A stretch of DNA of 64,000 nucleotides from Asterias rubens. Its lineage: Eukaryota; Echinodermata; Asteroidea; Forcipulatida; Asteriidae. The stretch lies in NCBI RefSeq assembly GCF_902459465.1, contig NC_047071.1, forward strand, positions 12,978,385-13,042,384, in the 5' to 3' direction. The notes below the pieces were generated by a model, which worked only from the letters and a program-made list of their open reading frames with translations, was not told the DNA's origin and searched no databases. Position 1 is the first letter of the stretch. Each line of letters starts with the position of its first letter. A program made the position numbers and the translations under genes. This document shows positions 57,754-64,000 of the stretch, in pieces.

Positions 57754-59223
57754 GTCAGAATTGACCCAGAATTGGCCCATATTCCAGAATAACTCATTGC
57801 TCCCCGGTTGGGGGCATGGTTGGCGTGTGTGAGTGCTCGCCTCTCACCAAGGTGTTCCTAGTTAGGATACCCGGCCAGGGCCGTACTATGTTTGGTGAGT
57901 TGTGCGTTGGTTCTTTGCTATGACATGACAGTTTTCCAGACAATCCGGTTTTCCTACCTCGAACACTTTCGATCTCTGGCTGTGCCCCGTGGTCATAATG
58001 GGTTGATGTGGTTGGCTGTCAAAGGTGCCCTTGCATGCCTGCTCCCCGAACACGTTGTAGCCGCGTCCTTCGCAAGTTAGCTTTTCGCTGCGAGTAAGGA
58101 TGATTAGCCTCCCAAGTTATCCGAGTCCCGGATCTGCCACAATTTTTTTCAATCTTGGTAATTTTAGCACAGATTCCGGGTCACACTGACTCAAAAAAGG
58201 GGCAGGCCAAGCTGGACCTAGTTCCTGGTAAATCCTGACCCTGCAGGTCTCGGAGTGTAACATAATACAATGGAGGTGGCCAGATTTACATCCATTGTAG
58301 GTCGTGCATTATTTATTTTTTTTTTATTTTTTTATTTTTTTATTTTTTTAAATTACTTTTTTTACACAAATTGGCTTCTTACAGAGCCAGTTGTTGTCAC
58401 AACTCACTAAATTTACAGCTCTCGAGAATAATGTCGTATAGCGCCAACCTGTGTTGAGTTAGGTAGCTCAAGTTTGCGCAATTTAGTCACGTGTGCGTGT
58501 ACGTTCTCCAGCAGCTGCCGAGAAACAGTGACGTCATACGCGAAGAGTCTAAAACTTTACGTCAATTTACGTAAAAACATTGGTGCCAAACTTTATATTA
58601 TGCAGTAATTTTTCCGGGTAAGGTTTTTCTAACCGTATTTTTTTACCGTTTTAATTTTACGGAGAGAGCACATTATGCTGCCATTGGTTAACAAACCGAC
58701 GTATTATTACCGTAGAAAAATCTATGTGATTTAAGCTAATATGTTCTCATAAATTCACAATGCGGGATTATTCTATGACATAAATGTGTGATAAATAATA
58801 TGACTTGTGTCATGCTAAATACATTTCCATTTGGATAAATTATATGTACGTATACATATTACTCATGTTAATACATATATTAATTTTTTTAGCAGTGTAA
58901 ATAATTGTAAATTAGTACTTTAGTGCATGGAATAGTCATCGGATTATCGGTACACAATATTGCATTGCAATAAACTACAACGTAGCAGGCTTAGAGTTAA
59001 TGCTACATGTCTTCGTCGCATCAAATAGTTACTGAAATAATTGTATTGCAATTGAAACGACCTTCCATTTTATGTACACGTTTAACTTTATATTAATAAC
59101 AACTTCGGGTTGCGGGTGGTAGGGCTTAGATTATTATTGTACTACGTGGAAGTGATATACAGGTATAACTAATTTACGAAAAACAAGGCATCCCTTTATA
59201 TGCGTCTTATATTTAATTAAATG
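57754..59223. other. intergenic; possible unassigned repeat at 57.8-58.25 kb
   Basis: 57805-57880 has a weak tRNA-like character (GGTTGGCGTGTGTGAG). T-rich low complexity at 58314-58372. No gene. Confidence 0.4.
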
Positions 59224-59376
59224 GAGTGCGTTTTGGCGACCCCAACCAAAATCTGTTTCTGACGTCATAACAAAAACGGTAACCGAGCTCACAACTTGGT
59301 TATCGTTCAGTCTGAACAGCAGAAACAACGACCAACAACCGAAACATTTTTTGGTTGGGGTCGCCAAAACGCACTC
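59224..59376. mobile_element. MITE with perfect 28-bp terminal inverted repeats
   Basis: Left end GAGTGCGTTTTGGCGACCCC plus AACCAAAA, inverted exactly at the right end. ATG on both sides suggests a 3-bp target duplication. Confidence 0.9.
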
Positions 59377-59407
59377 ATGGAGTCTCTGTGATATTTTTGT
59401 CATGTTT

Positions 59408-59760
59408 TTAAAGGCACTGGACACTTTTGGTTATTTTACTCAAAATGTTTTTTTTTTTAAGCATACCAATTTACTTGGTAAGGAGCAATGGAGAGCTGTT
59501 GATAGTATAAAACATAGAAGATGAGATGAGAAACAGCTCCCTCTAAAGTAACGTTTTTTTTTTTTTAGAAAGAGGTATAAGTTCTCACTCATATATTTAA
59601 ATACTTAATCATGTCTGGTTGCTTTTATGTTGCATCTGAAAACACACATTAATGTGTTCAAAAAATATGAGCAGTTTGGTCAAATTTTTCGCATATTGTT
59701 CATTTTGTTTATAAGTGAGAATACTGGTCTTTGACAATTACAAAAGGTGTCCAGTGTCAA
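59408..59760 (+). mobile_element. MITE family A copy
   Basis: TTAA-AGGCACTGGACAC to GGTGTCCAGTGTC; the right TTAA is lost. Confidence 0.78.
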
Positions 59761-60436
59761 TTCATATATTTTTTGCCATCACTGAAATAGATCTCATCTC
59801 ACTGCAGACTGAGTCTCTTTACTAAGATAACTGTGTCTGGAATGTGAATATTTAACCAGCTTTGAAACAAAACCATTAGTGTACAGCACCAAAGAGCAGC
59901 TTCATTTATTTCATGTGTGTTCTATATGTTCCAATACACATGTCTCAAAAATATAATAATAATTATAATTAGCAACGTCTGCTGAATCGTTTTCTGTCAT
60001 TAATTTTCAATCATCATTAATTTATCATGTTTTACTTTTTTAATTCAATGTACAAATTTGTCATATTATGAAATTAAGAATTTAATTCTGGAATAATATA
60101 ATAATAGTATAGAGAATAATATTATAAATAAATAAGTATATTATATGGCATCTATAATTCATCTCGCTTCATTCTGTAAGTAAAAACAAAGTTCACGTAT
60201 GTCCTAAAATTAGGAAAACAAATAATTAGTAACGCCTTAATACAATTTATGTCAAGTAATGTTTTACTTGCGTTTTATTTTAAAAAGCTGCTGGCTGTAC
60301 TGTCGGGCTTGACCTTAAATATGCCTTGCATTTTGTTTTTACATGTTTGGAAAAATAAGTCGATACAGGTGCTAACCTCTTCTTATTTTTTTAATCTTTA
60401 CTTTTGACCTTTTTAATACACATAATGCTATTCATA

Positions 60437-61080
60437 CCCTAACGTTAATCTAACCCTAACTCTAGCTCTCTTACCCTGACCCTTACCCTTACCCTAACCC
60501 CAACCCTTACCACAAACTCTGACCCAAACCCTTACATTAATTCTAACCTAACCCTTATCCTAACAGTTTCCCTGACCCTAACCATCATCCTATAATCTTA
60601 ATATTAACCCTACCCTAGCTCTAACCTTTACCTGACCCTAACACTAACCATAGTCCTAACCTTAATTAACCCTAACCCTAACCCTAACCCTAACGCTAAC
60701 CCTAACCCTAACCCTAACCCTAACCCTAACCCTAACCCTAACCCTAACCCTAACCCTAACCCTAACCCTAACCCTAACCCTAACCCTATACCTAACCCTA
60801 ACCCTAACCCTAACCCTAACCCTAACCCTAACCCTAACCCTAACCCTAACCCTAGCTCTAACCTTTACCTGACCCTAACACTAACCATAGTCCTAATCAT
60901 ATTAGTCCTAACCTTAATTAACCATAACCCTAACCATAACCCTAACTCTAGCTCTTAACTCGACCCTAGCCCTAATACTAATCCTTACCCTAACCCTAAC
61001 CCTGACACAAACCCTAACTGTAACAGTAATCCCAACCCCAACCCTAACCCAAACCAAACCCCAAATCTAAACCTAACCCT
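60437..61080 (+). repeat. large interstitial telomeric array (CCCTAA)n
   Basis: The core 60668-60854 is about 31 CCCTAA units with only a few variants. Both flanks decay into CCCTAA-like sequence. More appears at 61171-61210. Confidence 0.93.
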
Positions 61081-61210
61081 GTCACGATTTTTAGTTAACC
61101 TTTTATTTAATTTAAGTTAAACTTTTGACTTATTGGTAAGAAAATGCTAGACTTACCCTTTTTTACTTTGGACTCAACCCTAACCCAACCCTTAACCCAA
61201 CCCTAACCCA

Positions 61211-62036
61211 AATCAATTTTTGGACTCAAATTCGATAAAATGCTTGACTTTCTCCCTAATGTTTTATTATTATTACATTTTTAACCTATAACATACCTAC
61301 CCCTAACAAATCATTTCATTTTCTTCACCCAATTGAGAAGACGAAAAAAAAGCTGTGGTTTTATAGTATAAATTGTTGACAACACAACTTTGATAACTGT
61401 GTCTTTCCTATTTGGTAAAAAATAATGAACTTCACCTGAAGATTTTCAAATTTTCACCAATATTATTTCGATAAAAAAGCTTGACTTATCCTTTAGCGAT
61501 TTGTTTTCTTCACTTTTTGGACCCCAAACCGATTAAAATACTGGACTTACCCCTTGTAGTTGTAGGCCTTTTATTGCTAACAATTGATTAGCCCCTCGAA
61601 ATAGCTCTTTTTTATATAATTAATATATATATAACTAACATCACAATGGGGTAAGCTTAACAGCTATGGTAAAACAGGACAAATTCCTGAACAAAATGCA
61701 GAATGTCGCAGTAAGGTCGTTTCACAAATTAATAAGCTCCGCTATATTTTATAGTTGTCTTTAAACAAAATCATGTTTGTTATTATTAATTATCAATATT
61801 GCAATAGCTGATTTTAGCCCCTACTTCAGAACTTTCCTTTTAAATAAAGTCACACCAACAAATACAAACGATAACGGCAATTAGAACATTACCTTATACT
61901 TAGTTTATTAACGAACGTATCGACATTTGGTGATATAATAATATTGATATTTAATCTTCATTATTAACTGTACACTAGAGATACATAAAGTAGCAATGAT
62001 CATTGTTTTTTATTTGAATGATGTTTTTGTTCTAAC
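61211..62036. other. intergenic, AT-rich
   Basis: No gene or named repeat beyond telomere-like decay at the left edge. Confidence 0.45.
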
Positions 62037-62423
62037 TTAAAGGCAGTGGACACTATTGGTAATTACTCAAAATAATTATTTTCATAAAAACCTTACCTGG
62101 TAACGAGTAATGGGGAGAAGTTGATAGTACAAAACATTGTAAGAAACAGCTCCCTCTGAAGTGACGTAGTTTTCGAGAAAGAAGTAATTTTCCGCGAATT
62201 CGATTTCGAATCCTCAGATTTAGAACTTGAGGTCTCGAAATCAAGCATCTGAAAGAACATAACTTCGTGTGACAAGGGTGTTATTTTTTTCATTATTATC
62301 TCGCAACTTCGGCAACCGATTGAGCTAAAATTTTCACAGGTTTGTTATTTTATGCATAAGTTGAGACACAGCAAGTGAGAAGACTGGTCTTTGACAATTA
62401 TCAATAGTGTACAGTGTCTTTAA
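62037..62423 (+). mobile_element. MITE family A, full copy
   Basis: TTAA-AGGCAGTGGACAC to GTGTACAGTGTCT-TTAA, with the GAGGTCTCGAAATC centre. Confidence 0.88.
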
Positions 62424-62579
62424 AGGACGTCCGACAAGGTAAACTTGAACTTCCCATTCACTCATTCTCCCTGTCGTCACAGACGAATCTCAAATGCACT
62501 AGGGCGCCCTCTCCCGCCTATGCTTTCCCCTCGTAAAAGGGTAACCACGGTGTAAGTACACACACTCATCACATCACTC

Positions 62580-62826
62580 CAGGGACAAATTTCATAGAGC
62601 TGCTAAGCACAAACATTTGCTAAGAATGGACTATATTCCTTGATAAAAACAGGATTATTAACAAAATTTCCATTTGTTGGATATTGCTTGTGATTTGTAT
62701 TCAGCCGTGACTTGTACTCAGCTCTTGAAAACCACTTGAAAATTTGGTTGATAATCCTGTTTTTATCAAGGAAGAAACTTCATGCTATCATTTGTTTGCT
62801 TAGCAGCTCTATAAAACTGGGCCCTG
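62580..62826. mobile_element. fold-back MITE family D, second copy
   Basis: Ends CAGGGACAAATTTCATAGAG and CAGCTCTATAAAACTGGGCC. It has a second internal inverted pair, CTTGATAAAAACAGGATTAT. Confidence 0.7.
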
Positions 62827-63169
62827 ACAATGGGTTACATGTATTTCTACTTTGACCGTAGACGAATGGGTGTATACAGTTACGGCTACGACTGTTGCTA
62901 AGGGTGTTAGTATAAAAGGATGTTATACTTCAACGTATGAAGACACGGAAATCTAGTCACAGCTGTAGCCTAGCCGTAGCCGCCATTTTGGTTAGGCAGC
63001 TTATGACCATACTTCGGATGGATGATGACATTCCGGGCAATAGCACACAATTTGGCCCACATGATCCTCAAATACAAATCATTTGGATTTTTTGACAGGA
63101 ACCACTTTCCGAAGACTATACACTTCTATGTTTATACACCATAATTGTGATTCTAAGTGAGAAGGTGAT

Positions 63170-63546
63170 TTAAAGCCATTATACACTTTCAGTACAAAAA
63201 AAAAGAAAATGGTTCATAGATTTTCAAATAATTTACGGGGTTAACAGAAGGGAATGGTGACAGACTTCTCTTGAAGTATTATTCCATGAACTACTTTACT
63301 TTTTGAGAAAACATTAAAACAATATCAATTCTCGATAGCGAGAATTACGGATTTATTTTAAACACATGTCATGACACGGCGAAACGTGCGGAAACAAGAG
63401 TGGGTTTCCCGTTATTTTCTCCCGACTCCGATGACCGATTGAGCCAAAATTGTCAAAGGTTTTTATACACGTTTTTATAAAAGTTGTGATACACGAAGTG
63501 TGCGACTTGGACAATACTGTTTACCGAAAGTGTATTATGGCTTTAG
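63170..63546 (+). mobile_element. MITE family C, full copy
   Basis: TTAA-AGCCATTATACACTTTCAGT to CCGAAAGTGTATTATGGCT; the right TTAA is mutated to TTAG. Confidence 0.85.
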
Positions 63547-64000
63547 TTGGTAAAATATGGTGCTTATGGAAATCCAAAATGACTGCCATGGGGGAAGTGG
63601 TTCACATCAAAAATGCAAAGCTTAGGTAATAACAAGCATGTAGAAAACACGTGGCGCTTTTGTGCAGAATGTCCACTTCCATCTCAAATAATAATAAAAT
63701 ATGCTCATAAGCTGCCTGACTATAATGTCCCCTTAAATTTTCATTTGGTACTCTTTGGGATCTCATGCCAGGTTAGTGTACTTTTCATAATTAGTTAACC
63801 CGTATCACCACACACATCACACACAAGTACATTAGTTCACACACTGCTGCTAATTTGCATCACTGTGGCGGCTTCTTTTCTTTGTCCCTGTAATACACAC
63901 TCTGCCAAGTAGACCATGTGACCCTTTCTATACAAAACTAGTAAACTTAAAACATTCCAGGGCGTTTTCGCAGGCAAAATAATGCACCAGTCTCCTGGAA
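63547..64000. other. nothing identified
   Basis: AT-rich sequence without supported exons up to the window edge. Confidence 0.4.

Overview
This is a eukaryotic, intron-rich and repeat-dense window. It has spliced genes with GT-AG introns, TTAGGG/CCCTAA-type telomeric repeats, tRNA-derived SINEs, LINE 3-prime ends and many small inverted-repeat elements. The gene families (a WDR93-like WD-repeat protein and two aquaglyceroporins), the telomere motif and the repeat style suggest a marine deuterostome. I infer an echinoderm, possibly a sea star or relative, without being able to prove it.

Layout. (1) 2.6-9.0 kb, minus strand: eight coding exons of a WDR93-like gene. Its 3-prime part runs off the left edge or lies in exons I could not find. 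(2) 10.3-11.4 kb: an unusual structure, two opposed GTCGCCCC-type minisatellite arms around a short telomeric tract, flanked by direct repeats. (3) 14.0-16.0 kb, minus strand: one long open frame (639 codons from its first ATG) for an unrecognised, mostly disordered basic/acidic protein. (4) 16-29.5 kb: no convincing gene; MITEs, minisatellites (a 20-21 bp GGTGTGTTGACGG array at 26.1-27.3 kb) and a tRNA-Leu-like SINE. (5) 29.6-38.8 kb, plus strand: complete seven-exon aquaglyceroporin A (297 aa). (6) 40-47.9 kb: intergenic, rich in MITEs and hairpins. (7) 47.9-54.4 kb, plus strand: complete seven-exon aquaglyceroporin B (320 aa). (8) 54.6-64 kb: intergenic, with LINE and MITE copies and a degenerate CCCTAA array at 60.4-61.1 kb.

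The two aquaporins are tandem paralogues. All six introns have the same phases (0,1,1,0,2,1) and exons 2 to 5 have identical lengths (127, 138, 119 and 218 nt). A keeps a canonical glycerol-channel pore (NPA/NPA; W55, G195, Y204, R210). B has drifted (NPS/NPA; S60, L200, A209, R215). B also has a 31-bp tandem repeat that has copied its exon 5 splice donor, and a NAGNAG acceptor at its last exon.

All splice joins were made by eye from GT/AG signals, reading-frame continuity and family knowledge; no transcript or database support was available. TE superfamily labels are inferred from termini and target-site duplications only.
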